Part shown: positions 8,956 to 16,925 of the stretch, piece after piece
How positions within the stretch are numbered: position 1 is the stretch's first letter
Layout: each line of letters opens with the position of its first letter
Origin: Afipia sp. Root123D2
Lineage (GTDB): Bacteria > Pseudomonadota > Alphaproteobacteria > Rhizobiales > Xanthobacteraceae
Assembly: GCF_001425835.1 (NCBI RefSeq)
Contig: NZ_LMDP01000001.1
Span: forward strand, 993,476 to 1,057,475
Reading direction: 5' to 3'
DNA length: 64,000 nt
The notes under the pieces: generated by a model
What the model saw: the letters and a program-made list of their open reading frames with translations, nothing else
Database searches by the model: none
Told to the model about the DNA's origin: nothing
Translations under genes and position numbers: made by a program

Positions 8956-9275
8956 CGTGGTCATCCCTTCGCTCAAGGTAATGGAGCACGGTAAGCACAA
9001 ATCAAATCCGTTCAACTCATCCAATAGAGCTATTCGGCCCCGACGGATAATCAGCCCGGCCGGTTACAGAGCGGGGGGTTCCCACCGGCCGGGCCTTAGC
9101 CGCCGATACGCAACATGGCGACCTGAGAAGACCTAACAGCCGCTGGTTTGGTTTCATCACCCAAAAGGATGACCATGTTCCAGAACTGCCGTTTTGGCGA
9201 CGTGGCGGATTTCCGGACTCCAACGCAACGGCAAAAGGCCCCATATTGAGGCCTTCTACATTTGCGAGTGGGGCG
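8956..9275. other. divergent intergenic region
   Basis: About 320 bases between the small Tat-signal gene (minus) and the 9276 gene (plus). The notable content is the strong inverted repeat at 9054-9094, listed separately. No other gene is supported here. Confidence 0.5.
9054..9094. repeat. 11-bp perfect inverted repeat (stem-loop)
   Basis: Arms gcccggccggt (9054-9064) and accggccgggc (9084-9094) pair perfectly around a 19-base loop. It lies 99 bases upstream of the small Tat-signal gene, in its probable 5' leader or promoter, and about 180 bases upstream of the plus-strand gene at 9276. No T-run follows in either direction, so a simple terminator is not supported. It may be a regulatory stem or an operator. 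Confidence 0.6.
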
Positions 9276-9515
9276 ATGGCTTACCGGAATCCCAGAGATT
9301 TGGCAGATCGGATGTCCCGCCGTCGGTCGGCATCCGCCGAAGACGGCTACATCCGCCAGACCTTCACCCAGTCCCGGGAAGAAGCCCGCCGGACCGCACG
9401 GGCATTCCTCGATCAATGGCCGGCCGCAGCCTACATGTCGGCCGTCGAATCCTGGCGCGAACTGCCGGACGGTGAGATCGAGTTCACGATGAAGCGGCTG
9501 AGATCGGCGGATTGA
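9276..9515 (+). CDS. conserved-looking small hypothetical protein
   Basis: A 79-residue basic, alpha-helical protein (AYRNPRDLADRMSRRR..., then EEARRTARAFLDQWPAAAYM). Its WPAAAYMSAVESWREL and DGEIEFTMKRL segments look protein-like and keep typical GC-rich codon bias. No domain is recognised. A TTG at 9246 is an alternative start. It converges on the 55-residue gene at 9551, and no operon partner is evident. Confidence 0.6.
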   Translation: MAYRNPRDLADRMSRRRSASAEDGYIRQTFTQSREEARRTARAFLDQWPAAAYMSAVESWRELPDGEIEFTMKRLRSAD

Positions 9516-9550
9516 GCGGAAGGCCGTTGTGCGCTCTTACGCACGCACGA

Positions 9551-9718
9551 TCAGAACGGGAAATCATCGTCGTCATCCGGCACCTTTGGTTTTTTACAGA
9601 CAAAATCAAGAGCCAGGTCGCCGTCCTTGTCAGGCTTGACGTTGTTCTCCTCCATGTAGAGCGTGCTGTCGCCGGTCTGAAACGCGATTTTTCCGGCCCA
9701 TTTGTGAGCGCTCTTCAT
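9551..9718 (-). CDS. 55-residue protein with an SSB-like acidic C-terminal tip
   Basis: The frame from the ATG at 9718 encodes 55 residues: a basic N-terminus (MKSAHKWAGKIAFQTGD), a central segment (STLYMEENNVKPDKDGDLAL) and a tail KPKVPDDDDDFPF ending at the stop. The terminal DDDDDFPF closely resembles the conserved tip of bacterial single-stranded DNA-binding protein (acidic run then I/L-P-F), which docks replication and repair enzymes. The rest is too short for an OB fold of SSB size, though a fragment-like strand pattern is possible. No Shine-Dalgarno is obvious. The gene is downstream of the terminator of the lipoprotein gene, so it probably has its own promoter. Function is unknown. 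Confidence 0.6.
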   Translation of the reverse strand: MKSAHKWAGKIAFQTGDSTLYMEENNVKPDKDGDLALDFVCKKPKVPDDDDDFPF

Positions 9719-9747
9719 CCATAGCCGGACGTGAAAAACGCAAACAG

Positions 9748-9778
9748 AAAAAGCCCCGCGCGATGACGGGCGGGGCTT
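9748..9778 (-). terminator. rho-independent terminator of the glycine-zipper lipoprotein gene
   Basis: Read on the minus strand, agccccgc pairs with gcggggct around a short loop and is followed by TTTTTC. It lies 35 bases after the stop of the lipoprotein gene. The stem is strong and the T-run directly adjacent. Confidence 0.8.
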
Positions 9779-9812
9779 CCATGATTCTGAAGTGTCGTGT
9801 GACCGCTGACCG

Positions 9813-10133
9813 TCAGTAACCGCCGCGGTAGTAACGCTCGTCGCATTCCGCGATGTAGATTCGTCCGTCCGGCGCGCGATAGCGGCACATCTCCGGCTCG
9901 CCCGGCCGCGGGCCGCTGGAGTTCGCCACGGCGGCACCAAGGAGTGCACCCGCACCGGCGCCGAGTAGCGTGCTTCCGGTATTTCCGCCGATCGCCTGGC
10001 CGAGGAGCGCGCCTCCGGCGCCACCGATGGCTGCGCCTGTCAGGGCCCTTTGCTCGCCGGGCGTTTGCGCGCAACCGGCAAGCGATGCGCTCAGCGCAAC
10101 GAGACCAACGGCGGCGATCTTCAGCATCTTCAT
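9813..10133 (-). CDS. glycine-zipper outer-membrane lipoprotein
   Basis: A 106-residue lipoprotein. The N-terminal signal ends in a lipobox (SLAGC), so Cys about 21 would be lipidated. The middle is a glycine-zipper region with repeated GxxxG spacing (AIGGAGGALLGQAIGG, then LLGAGAGALLGAAV), as in the YMGG/SlyB-like family. The C-terminus carries CRYRAPDGRIYIAEC with two cysteines that could pair. The ATG at 10133 has GAGGA eight bases upstream; a TTG directly before it is less likely. Such proteins usually support outer-membrane integrity or stress responses, but nothing here fixes the role. Confidence 0.85.
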   Translation of the reverse strand: MKMLKIAAVGLVALSASLAGCAQTPGEQRALTGAAIGGAGGALLGQAIGGNTGSTLLGAGAGALLGAAVANSSGPRPGEPEMCRYRAPDGRIYIAECDERYYRGGY

Positions 10134-10434
10134 CAAATGTATCCTCTGTCGTTTCGGGAATGGCTGGCGTCATCTTGAACAGGGAACATGAACGCAGGCT
10201 GACTGGGCGCAAACATGGCGGAAGCGGGTTCGCGCGATGTCCGGCGAACCGCTGTCCGGCGTCTGTCTGCGATTTATCCCGATCGGGTCGTTAAAAATCG
10301 CGCCGACATTGAACCGCTTTGGAGACGTTAAGGATACCACCCGGCGTCTGGGGAAACTTGTCCTGTTGTTCTGTTCCCGGCGGGCCCGATCCGCAACATG
10401 CGCGCGAAATTGGAATGCGGGTTGGGTCGGGGAT

Positions 10435-10761
10435 ATGGGGCTGGGGCTGGTCTTGATGGTGGCGAGCGGGCTGCTCGGGTTCGCCGCGGGGGTATGGATA
10501 ACGGCTTTCGTCCTCGAACTGGTCTCGCTGGCTGTCGCCTTTTCAGTCGCGTTCCTTCTCCAGTTCAACGGCTTTGGATTCAAGGACGGCGCAATCATTC
10601 TCGTCGGCGCGCTGCTGGTGAGCCAGATTGCCTATCTTGGCGGCGTGTTCGTTCGCTCGCGATCGAGGATCAGGTCTCTTCTATTTGGCGATGTGCTCGA
10701 CGATGGACCAGACAGCGGCGGCGAGCGCGATATCGCCAACGACAATGAGAAGCACGATTGA
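10435..10761 (+). CDS. small membrane protein of unknown function
   Basis: A 108-residue protein with three hydrophobic segments (LGLVLMVASGLLGFAAGVWI, LELVSLAVAFSVAFLLQF, and GAIILVGALLVSQIAYLGG) and a polar, charged C-terminal tail ending DIANDNEKHD. The ATG at 10435 begins directly at the first membrane segment; the frame extends to 10237, but the added sequence is not protein-like. Its 3' end overlaps the opposing small gene at 10681. No family is recognised. Confidence 0.6.
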   Translation: MGLGLVLMVASGLLGFAAGVWITAFVLELVSLAVAFSVAFLLQFNGFGFKDGAIILVGALLVSQIAYLGGVFVRSRSRIRSLLFGDVLDDGPDSGGERDIANDNEKHD

Positions 10762-10881
10762 GGCCCATCGCGGCCCGCCGCGACGAGGACGCGACACCCT
10801 CGCGGTCGGGCGCCGCTGCCGGATGAGCGGCACTGGAATTGCGGGACAAGCCGTCCCGCTTCGGAGCACCGCTTGTTTCAT
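10681..10881 (-). CDS. small single-pass membrane protein, overlapping antisense
   Basis: A 66-residue frame with a basic, proline-rich N-terminal half (RQRRPTARVSRPRRGGPRW) and one membrane helix (ASIVLLIVVGDIALAAAVW). The ATG at 10881 has AAGGAAGG about ten bases upstream, a good ribosome site, which is the main support. Its last 81 bases are antisense to the 3' end of the gene at 10435, so the two are convergent and overlapping. It could be spurious, since the overlap constrains both sequences. Confidence 0.45.
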   Translation of the reverse strand: MKQAVLRSGTACPAIPVPLIRQRRPTARVSRPRRGGPRWASIVLLIVVGDIALAAAVWSIVEHIAK

Positions 10882-10970
10882 GATGGGATACCTTCCTTGG
10901 GCTGAACGTCGCTGACGTTGCTTTCTGCAAGCCCGAGGCCAGAGGCTGAATCGCCCACGCAAACGCCAAC

Positions 10971-10997
10971 GGCCGCAGCGGGGCGTCCGCTGCGGCC
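10971..10997. terminator. 10-bp perfect hairpin, probable terminator
   Basis: Arms ggccgcagcg and cgctgcggcc pair around a 7-base loop, 30 bases past the stop of the minus-strand gene at 11027. The T-run on that side is weak, so termination efficiency is uncertain. Confidence 0.45.
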
Positions 10998-11026
10998 GGG
11001 AAGACGGCGATGCGATGTGGTTCGGG

Positions 11027-11389
11027 CTAGGTCGCCTTCTTGGCGAAAAGCGTCAGGACGCCATCCTTGTCGACATTCATGGCCACGACCTGCGCCGAGC
11101 TCAGGCCCTTGGCCTTCAACGCGGAGGTGACGCCGGGCGAGGCGTCAATCGACTTCCGAAGCGATTGCATATCCTGCTCGCTGGTTTTCGACGCCAGCTC
11201 ATCGACCTGCGAGCGCACGTCCTGCGGCAGGTCCTTGATGTCGACGATCTGGACGCTCTTGATCTGCGGGGCGGACTGCTGCGCCTGCGGAGCCGATTGC
11301 GACGGCGCGCGTTGTGTCGTGCCTTGCGCGAAGGCGGGCGTTCCGAGCGCGAGGCCGAGGAGAATTGCTGAAGTTGTCAAAGCGCGCAT
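11027..11389 (-). CDS. periplasmic protein of unknown function
   Basis: A 120-residue protein with a clear Sec signal peptide (MRALTTSAILLGLALGTPAFA, cut after AFA). A Gln/Ser/Pro-rich linker (about 22-42) precedes a predicted alpha/beta domain (KSVQIVDIKDLPQDVRSQVD, then VVAMNVDKDGVLTLFAKK). No cysteines are present. No family is recognised. It lies alone, 185 bases from the MAPEG gene on the same strand. Confidence 0.75.
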   Translation of the reverse strand: MRALTTSAILLGLALGTPAFAQGTTQRAPSQSAPQAQQSAPQIKSVQIVDIKDLPQDVRSQVDELASKTSEQDMQSLRKSIDASPGVTSALKAKGLSSAQVVAMNVDKDGVLTLFAKKAT

Positions 11390-11574
11390 GAGTCATTCCT
11401 TTCCGGATCGTGGAGGGGATGACACGGATACCGCCGGAATGCGGTGACGGGCTGGTTGCCCTGTATCCATTCGATGAAGCTGGTGTGGCGATATTGTGCG
11501 GCCGCAATTGCTGCCCGATCCGCCGCAGCATCCCTCGACAGCGGACGATTTCTGTTTTGCGCCGGCGGCCGGCT

Positions 11575-11970
11575 CTAGTTCATGACGAGATAGAGCACGC
11601 GCCCCAGTGCACCGAGCAGGAGCGCGAAGGCTGCAATCGACTGGATGAAGAAGCCCGGAAATCTCTTCGCGGGGGCGGAGAGGTAGCCGACGAAATAGAC
11701 GATCCGGCCGACCAGCCACAGCGCACCGAGGCCCGCAGCCCACGTCGCGCTCCAGTAGATCGCAAACAGCCATAGCGAAGGGAGGAAGATCGGGACCCAT
11801 TCGACCGTATTCGAATGACCACGGATAGCGCGTTCGAGCAGAGGATCGCCTGTCATGGTGGGCGCCAGCAGTCCCGTTTTCGAATGGGTTCTCGAAACCG
11901 TCAGCGCCATTCCGAATGTCATCAATCCGCAAAGCAGTGTGACGATAGCGACCGGATAATACCGTTCCAT
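11575..11970 (-). CDS. MAPEG family membrane protein
   Basis: A 131-residue protein with four membrane segments. The cytoplasmic loop contains RAIRGHSNTVEWVPIF, matching the RxxxxHxNxxE-like signature of membrane-associated proteins in eicosanoid and glutathione metabolism; GRIVYFVGYL near the third helix is also typical. Length matches bacterial members (about 130-135). Bacterial MAPEG proteins may have glutathione transferase or peroxidase activity, but that is rarely shown. Neighbours give no pathway. Confidence 0.82.
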   Translation of the reverse strand: MERYYPVAIVTLLCGLMTFGMALTVSRTHSKTGLLAPTMTGDPLLERAIRGHSNTVEWVPIFLPSLWLFAIYWSATWAAGLGALWLVGRIVYFVGYLSAPAKRFPGFFIQSIAAFALLLGALGRVLYLVMN

Positions 11971-12164
11971 ACGGATCTCTCAGAAATGCAGTGTTCTTGT
12001 TTTTGCTCGCCGTTGCGAGCGGCAGCATCGTAAGGCGTGACAGGCGAGGGGAGCAACTTGCGAACGTGATCAAACCGCATACCAGCCAAGACACGGGCGC
12101 TGGCATGTTCCCGCCCGCAACAACTTCGGCTAAGCCAATCGGGTCTTGCAGAGGGAATGCCTGA

Positions 12165-13526
12165 ATGACCGACCTGACCAATCTCACCGTGAAAGAGAGC
12201 AGCGATCTCCTCCAGGAGCGGAAGCTGTCATCCGTCGATCTCACCAAAGCCTGTCTTGAGAGGATCGCGTCGCTCGATCCGAAGCTGCACGCATATCTTG
12301 AAGTATTCGCGGATGATGCCCTGATGGCCGCGCAGGGCGCGGATATGGCGATCCGCTCCGGGCATGCGGTCGGCCCGTTTCATGGCGTGCCGTTCGCGCT
12401 CAAGGACATCGTCCATGTGAAGGGCCGCGTCACCACCGGCGGCTCGAAGGCGAGGGGGCGCGAGAAGGCCGACGTCACCGCGGAGCTCGCGCGGCGGCTG
12501 TTTTCGGCCGGCATGATCCTGCTCGGCAAAGCCCACACGGTCGAGTTCGCGTTCGGCGCCTGGGGCACCAACCAGCACATGGGCGCGCCGCGCAATCCGT
12601 GGGACATGACGACCCATCGCAATTCGGGCGGATCGAGCAGCGGCTCGGCGGTCGCGGTGGCATCGCGGATGGCGCCATGGGCGATCGGCACCGACACCGG
12701 TGGATCGATCCGCATCCCGGCCGCGTTCTGCGGCATCACCGGACTGAAAACCACTGCCGGACTCATTCCGACCGACGGCGTGCTGCCGCTCAGCAACCTG
12801 CTCGACACCATCGGCCCGCTGGCGCGTTCGGTCGAGGATGCCGCGATCCTGTTCGATGTTCTGCGCGGGCAGGGTGGCACAGCCGATCCTTCGCTCAGGC
12901 GCGGGGTGAAGGGGCTAATTCTTGGTGCGCTCGATGATCGCAATCGCGCGGTGGTCGCACCCGCCGTGCTCGAAAACTACGACCGCGCGCTGGAGAAACT
13001 CGCGTCGCTCGGCGCGGAGATCGTGGTGCTGCGCTCGCTGCCGGAATTCGATCAGTTCAGCGACGTCGCCTCGGCGATCATGGCGATGGAAACCTATTCG
13101 TTCAATCGCGCGCTGTTCGACGACGACAAGGCGCCGCTCGACGAGCAGGTGCGCGGCCGCGTCCGCCGCGGCATCAAGCTGTTCGGCGGAGACTTCCAGC
13201 AGGTGTTGCGCGAGCAGGAGAAGTTGCGTGCGAGCCTCGATCGCGAACTGGCAGGCGTCGATGCGCTGCTGACGCCGACCGTGCCGGTGACGGCAATCCC
13301 GGTGAGCGAGGTCGATACCACCACGCTCAATCCGGGCTATTTCACCCGGCCGGTCAATCTGGCGGGCCGCTGCGGCCTCGCGGTGCCCAACGGCTTCAGC
13401 GCCGAAGGATTGCCGACATCGCTGCAGATCGTGGGGGCTCCGGGCGCGGAGGCGATGATCCTGCGCATCGGCTTCGCCTACCAGAACGCGACGGACTGGC
13501 ACCTGCGGCAGCCGAAGCTGGGGTGA
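12165..13526 (+). CDS. amidase signature enzyme
   Basis: A 453-residue amidase of the amidase-signature family. The Ser-cisSer-Lys triad is present: Lys80 in FALKDIVHVKG, cis-Ser in the GGSSSGSA loop (about 155-161) and nucleophile Ser181 in GTDTGGSIRIPAA. It hydrolyses carboxamides to acids and ammonia; substrate is not predictable. GatA is unlikely, because gatB and gatC are absent nearby. The ATG has GAGGGA upstream. Dispersed repeats immediately follow the stop. Confidence 0.9.
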   Translation: MTDLTNLTVKESSDLLQERKLSSVDLTKACLERIASLDPKLHAYLEVFADDALMAAQGADMAIRSGHAVGPFHGVPFALKDIVHVKGRVTTGGSKARGREKADVTAELARRLFSAGMILLGKAHTVEFAFGAWGTNQHMGAPRNPWDMTTHRNSGGSSSGSAVAVASRMAPWAIGTDTGGSIRIPAAFCGITGLKTTAGLIPTDGVLPLSNLLDTIGPLARSVEDAAILFDVLRGQGGTADPSLRRGVKGLILGALDDRNRAVVAPAVLENYDRALEKLASLGAEIVVLRSLPEFDQFSDVASAIMAMETYSFNRALFDDDKAPLDEQVRGRVRRGIKLFGGDFQQVLREQEKLRASLDRELAGVDALLTPTVPVTAIPVSEVDTTTLNPGYFTRPVNLAGRCGLAVPNGFSAEGLPTSLQIVGAPGAEAMILRIGFAYQNATDWHLRQPKLG

Positions 13527-13597
13527 GTTCGTCGTCCTGAGGAATGAAATGCCGCGCCGCGCCCGGGACACGTCTCGCTGAATGAAACCCACACGCG

Positions 13598-13692
13598 ATG
13601 TCGTCACCGGGCTTGTCCCGGTGACCCCGATCAGATGGGCACGGTGCGCACCTGAGCGGAGGCCGGGACAAGCCCGGCCATGACATCGAATG
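13598..13692 (+). repeat. dispersed palindromic repeat, copy 1
   Basis: About 95 bases made of complementary pieces: caccgggcttgtcccggtg near the left end and gccgggacaagcccggc near the right, so the two ends pair with each other and the left end also folds on itself. A close copy in the same orientation lies at 15112-15208; the first 34 bases are identical. It resembles the chromosomal REP-like elements common in Bradyrhizobiaceae. Confidence 0.75.
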
Positions 13693-13697
13693 AGTTC

Positions 13698-13776
13698 GTA
13701 GCCCGGATGCAGCGAAGCGTAATCCGGGAATAGATCCGCCATCATCCCGCATTGCGCTGCGCTTCATGCGGGCTAC
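13698..13776. repeat. dispersed palindromic repeat of a second type
   Basis: Begins gtagcccggatgcagcgaag and ends with the near-complement (gcttcatgcgggctac). The arms pair to form a long hairpin. It abuts the first repeat and lies between the amidase and the acyltransferase. The gtagcccggatg...gcgtaatccggg form is familiar from intergenic repeats of Bradyrhizobium and relatives. Confidence 0.7.
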
Positions 13777-13812
13777 AGAGTCAGAATCCTTTTGGAATCC
13801 GGGTTCCCGCTC

Positions 13813-14922
13813 TCACGCCGGCTTTCGCCTGGTCGCCGGTGCCGGCGTCCACGAGTCGAGGACGTGGCTGGCGATCCACGACGCGATGATCGCCACGGCG
13901 GCGGTCGCCAGCGCCGCGCCGACCAGCACCCACCCGTGGAGATGCAGGAAGCGCACGGCGGCGAAGTTCAGCAGCACCGCCGCGATCGGCACGTGCAGCA
14001 GATAGAGCGGGAACGACCAGCCGCCGACCGCCGCGAGGCGGCGGTTGCGCAGCACGCTGCGGGCGCCGTTGGCTTCCGCGCCCGCGAGCAGCGCGACCAG
14101 CGCCACCGGCAGGATGCCGTAGCAGATCAATGGATCAAGCCCGGTCATCATGCCGATGAGCGCCGCCCCGAACGCCGCATAGCCAAGCGTGAAGCTTTTG
14201 ATATGCGGCGCGATGCGCGGAAGGTATTCGGCGATCAGGATTCCGGCGAGGAATGTCGGGATGCCGCGCAGGATTCCGAAATTGTAGGTCAGCGAACTCC
14301 AGTGCGGGGCATCGCCGAAGCGATAGGCGGCCTCGTAGGCGACGACGATCAGCACGGTGAGCGTCAGCACGCTGGCCGCGCCGAACTTGTTGATCGTCCA
14401 CCGGATCGCGGGATAGGCGAGAGTGAGCGCGAACAGCGCGCTCAGGAACCACGACGGATAATTCAGGCACTGCTGGTCCACCGTGCCGAAGGCGTGGGTG
14501 AGGGTGATGGTCGGCAGCACGCATTCCCAGCCCGACCGCGTGCCGCCGAGCGAGCTGAGATGCGCCGACGCGATCAGGATCGCTACGTAGAACAGCGTCG
14601 TCGCCAGATGCAGCGGATAGAGTTTGATGAATCGCTTCTTGACCAGCGGGCCAACGGTCATGTCGGGTTTCCTCGCATTGACGTAATGCATGAAGAAACC
14701 GGAACAGCAGAAGAAATAATCGGTGAAGGTGATGCCCGACAACGCCGCCGTCACCGCCGGAAAATCCTTTTCGAGGAAAAACGAATAGTGGCGGGCGAGA
14801 ATGCAGACGCTGGCGAAGAACTGCACCACCGAAACCGTGACAAGGCGCTTCGTCGCCGCGGCCCGTTCAGTCGCGGCGACGCTGCGTTCGGCGACATTCG
14901 CGCCGTACACGGTTCCATCCAT
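13813..14922 (-). CDS. acyltransferase family 3 membrane protein
   Basis: A 369-residue polytopic membrane protein with about ten hydrophobic segments. The N-terminal part has SVCILARHYSFF, corresponding to the conserved R-x-x-x-x-H of OafA/NodX/WecH-type O-acyltransferases, and an FFxCSGFFMHYV segment typical of the family. These enzymes transfer acyl groups (often acetyl) to sugars of O-antigen, exopolysaccharide or Nod factors. The ATG at 14922 has AAGGAG about nine bases upstream. It is flanked on both sides by copies of the same dispersed repeat, and no polysaccharide cluster is nearby. Confidence 0.85.
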   Translation of the reverse strand: MDGTVYGANVAERSVAATERAAATKRLVTVSVVQFFASVCILARHYSFFLEKDFPAVTAALSGITFTDYFFCCSGFFMHYVNARKPDMTVGPLVKKRFIKLYPLHLATTLFYVAILIASAHLSSLGGTRSGWECVLPTITLTHAFGTVDQQCLNYPSWFLSALFALTLAYPAIRWTINKFGAASVLTLTVLIVVAYEAAYRFGDAPHWSSLTYNFGILRGIPTFLAGILIAEYLPRIAPHIKSFTLGYAAFGAALIGMMTGLDPLICYGILPVALVALLAGAEANGARSVLRNRRLAAVGGWSFPLYLLHVPIAAVLLNFAAVRFLHLHGWVLVGAALATAAVAIIASWIASHVLDSWTPAPATRRKPA

Positions 14923-15337
14923 GCGTCGATCTCCTTCATCGGCGCGCCGGAACGGCCGCGCGAACATCGGCGGAGGTTCGTCGCCAAATCCGGCAGTACC
15001 ATGGTCCGGCTGTGGCACACGGCAGGCACGCGCACAGCGCAGCGATGCGGTGATGTTATGATCGGGTCTGTTCCGTTGTTGAGAAGCGCTGGGAGGCGCT
15101 CCATCATATCAATGTCGTCACCGGGCTTGTCCCGGTGACCCCGATTAGGGACGCACTATGCTCGCCTAAGCGAGATGGCCGGAACAAGTCCGGCCATGAC
15201 ATCCCATGCTATGCGCCCGACATTTTTCGTTCTTCTGCTGCGTCACGGGACCACGCGTGGTCAGGGCGATTTGGTTGGTTCGGGTTCCAGACTCGCGATA
15301 GTCTGCCGCGCATCTAACAAACCGGAGGAACGACAGA
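14923..15337. other. divergent intergenic region containing a dispersed repeat
   Basis: About 415 bases between the acyltransferase (minus) and the rhodanese gene (plus). Positions 15112-15208 are a repeat copy. The rest should contain both promoters, but I could not pick clear boxes. Confidence 0.5.
15112..15208 (+). repeat. dispersed palindromic repeat, copy 2
   Basis: Second copy of the repeat at 13598-13692, same orientation. The first 34 bases are identical to copy 1; the middle diverges and the right end (ggccggaacaagtccggcc, then atgacatc) is close. Together the copies bracket the acyltransferase gene in direct orientation. Confidence 0.75.
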
Positions 15338-15715
15338 ATGAAAACCGTGAAGTCGATGATGGCCGACGCGGAAGCCGAGGTGCCGCGCATAAGCCCCGAC
15401 GATGCCAAAGCGCTGGTCGGCCGGGCCGATGTGCTGTTTCTCGATGTGCGGGAACCGAGCGAAGTCGCGGCGTCCGGGAAAATCCCCGGTGCGCTCGCCG
15501 TGCCGCGCGGCCTCGTCGAGTTTCGCGCCGATCCGGCATCGGCGATGCATGACGCCGCGTTCGCTAGCGCCAGGACGGTCGTGGCCTATTGCGCTTCAGG
15601 CGGCCGTTCAGCGCTTGTCGGCAAGACGTTGAAGGAGATGGGCTATTCCGACGTGCGGAATCTCGGCGGCTTCAAGGGCTGGGTCGATGCCGGCGGCGAG
15701 GTCGAGAAGGGCTAA
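15338..15715 (+). CDS. rhodanese-like sulphurtransferase domain protein
   Basis: A 125-residue single rhodanese domain. It has the DVREPSEVAASGKIPGAL segment (CH2A-like) and an active-site loop CASGGRS carrying the catalytic cysteine. It is cytoplasmic, with no signal peptide. Such proteins transfer sulphane sulphur from thiosulphate or persulphides to cyanide or thiol acceptors, or act as sulphur carriers. An AGGAACGAC ribosome site precedes the ATG. It ends nine bases from the convergent deacetylase gene. Confidence 0.9.
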   Translation: MKTVKSMMADAEAEVPRISPDDAKALVGRADVLFLDVREPSEVAASGKIPGALAVPRGLVEFRADPASAMHDAAFASARTVVAYCASGGRSALVGKTLKEMGYSDVRNLGGFKGWVDAGGEVEKG

Positions 15716-15724
15716 GGAGCAAGC

Positions 15725-16849
15725 CTATCGCCGCGACAGCGTATCGCCGGATGCGGTGTGCGTGCGCCGTTGCTGGCCTGAAAGCTGGAAAGCGACCGGC
15801 ACCGGCGACAGCAACCGCGCGGCGGCGTCCGGGCGCGCCGCGCCGGTTCGCGCCAGCCAGATCATGTCGCTGCGCGCATGAGTCTTGCCGCGCCGCGCCG
15901 ACGACGACACCGCCGACACCGCATTGACCTTGGCGACCGCCGACGGATGCGCCTTCGGTGGCGTGAACACGAACCGCATCGCCTCCGGCGCGGCGGAGAT
16001 CAGTGACGGATCGCTTGGGCTGATATGCCATTGCCACGGTTGCGTCGGCGTCTTCGGCCGCTTCGCCGTCGCCGGAACGACATGGACGATGCGATAGCCG
16101 CGCGCTTTCAGTTCGCGCAGGATCACCGGCAGCGCGTCCTGGGTGCGCTGCTGGATGTCGTGCAGCAGAAGAACGCCGCGGCCTTTGGCTTCGAGCCGGG
16201 TCAGCGCGGTCTGCACCACCTTGGCGGACGAGATGTGGTGCCAGTCGTCGGCGGGGAAATCGGCGCTCCACGCCATCAGCCCCTTCGACGCCAGATAGCC
16301 TTCGATCGCGGGCGAGCGCCGCAGTCCGGGAATCCGCACGAACGGCGCGACTTCGGCGGGATTGCCGAGTGCAGCGGCGGTGCTGGTAATACCGTCGGCG
16401 ATTTCGGCCTCGGCCTTGTCGAGCGGCATCTTGTTCATGCCCAGCGGATGGTGCTGGGTGTGGGTGCCGATGGTGTGGCCGGCTGCGTACACCTCGCGCA
16501 GCGTTTCGGGATAGGCGGTCGCCATCTGGCCGACGATGAAGAACGTCGCCTTGACGCATTCGGCCGCGAGCGTCGCGAGGATCGGCTTGGTGTGCTTCGG
16601 CAGCGGGCCGTCGTCGAAGGTCAGCACCACCTCATGATCCCTGAGCGGCAGCGTCTCCGGATATTGCATCGAGCCGATCAGGCGATGTTCGGCGGGATCG
16701 ACCACCAGCGTGCGCGAGGTGCCGAGCGCGTTCGGATTGGCGCAGCTCTCCGCGCGCGCGTTGCTGGCAGCAAGCACGATGGCGCAGGCGGCAACCGCCG
16801 CCGCGCGGCACAGGGAGGTCGAAACGGAAGGCATGGCGTGCGGTTTCAA
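15725..16849 (-). CDS. secreted polysaccharide deacetylase (NodB-like)
   Basis: A 374-residue protein with an N-terminal signal peptide (AAVAACAIVLAASNARA). The NodB homology domain (about 55-260) shows metal-binding and catalytic motifs: TFDDGP (Asp-Asp) and HTQHHP (metal histidines). A later LLLHDIQ motif completes the pocket. A long C-terminal extension (about 265-374), rich in Pro, Ala and Arg, has no recognised domain. Family members deacetylate peptidoglycan, chitin oligomers or exopolysaccharide. It is a paralogue of the next gene on the same strand. Confidence 0.87.
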   Translation of the reverse strand: MKPHAMPSVSTSLCRAAAVAACAIVLAASNARAESCANPNALGTSRTLVVDPAEHRLIGSMQYPETLPLRDHEVVLTFDDGPLPKHTKPILATLAAECVKATFFIVGQMATAYPETLREVYAAGHTIGTHTQHHPLGMNKMPLDKAEAEIADGITSTAAALGNPAEVAPFVRIPGLRRSPAIEGYLASKGLMAWSADFPADDWHHISSAKVVQTALTRLEAKGRGVLLLHDIQQRTQDALPVILRELKARGYRIVHVVPATAKRPKTPTQPWQWHISPSDPSLISAAPEAMRFVFTPPKAHPSAVAKVNAVSAVSSSARRGKTHARSDMIWLARTGAARPDAAARLLSPVPVAFQLSGQQRRTHTASGDTLSRR

Positions 16850-16925
16850 AATCAGTCCCGTCGAAATGTAAGCCCGCGCGATGAACGTGGCCTTAAGAGG
16901 TCAGTCGCGCGGTCCGGACTCCGGT

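Noticed and set aside
13792..15138. 448-residue open frame on the plus strand
   Set aside because: It is exactly antisense to the acyltransferase gene and has the Arg/Asp/Glu-rich composition of a shadow frame in GC-rich DNA; no motif or ribosome site.
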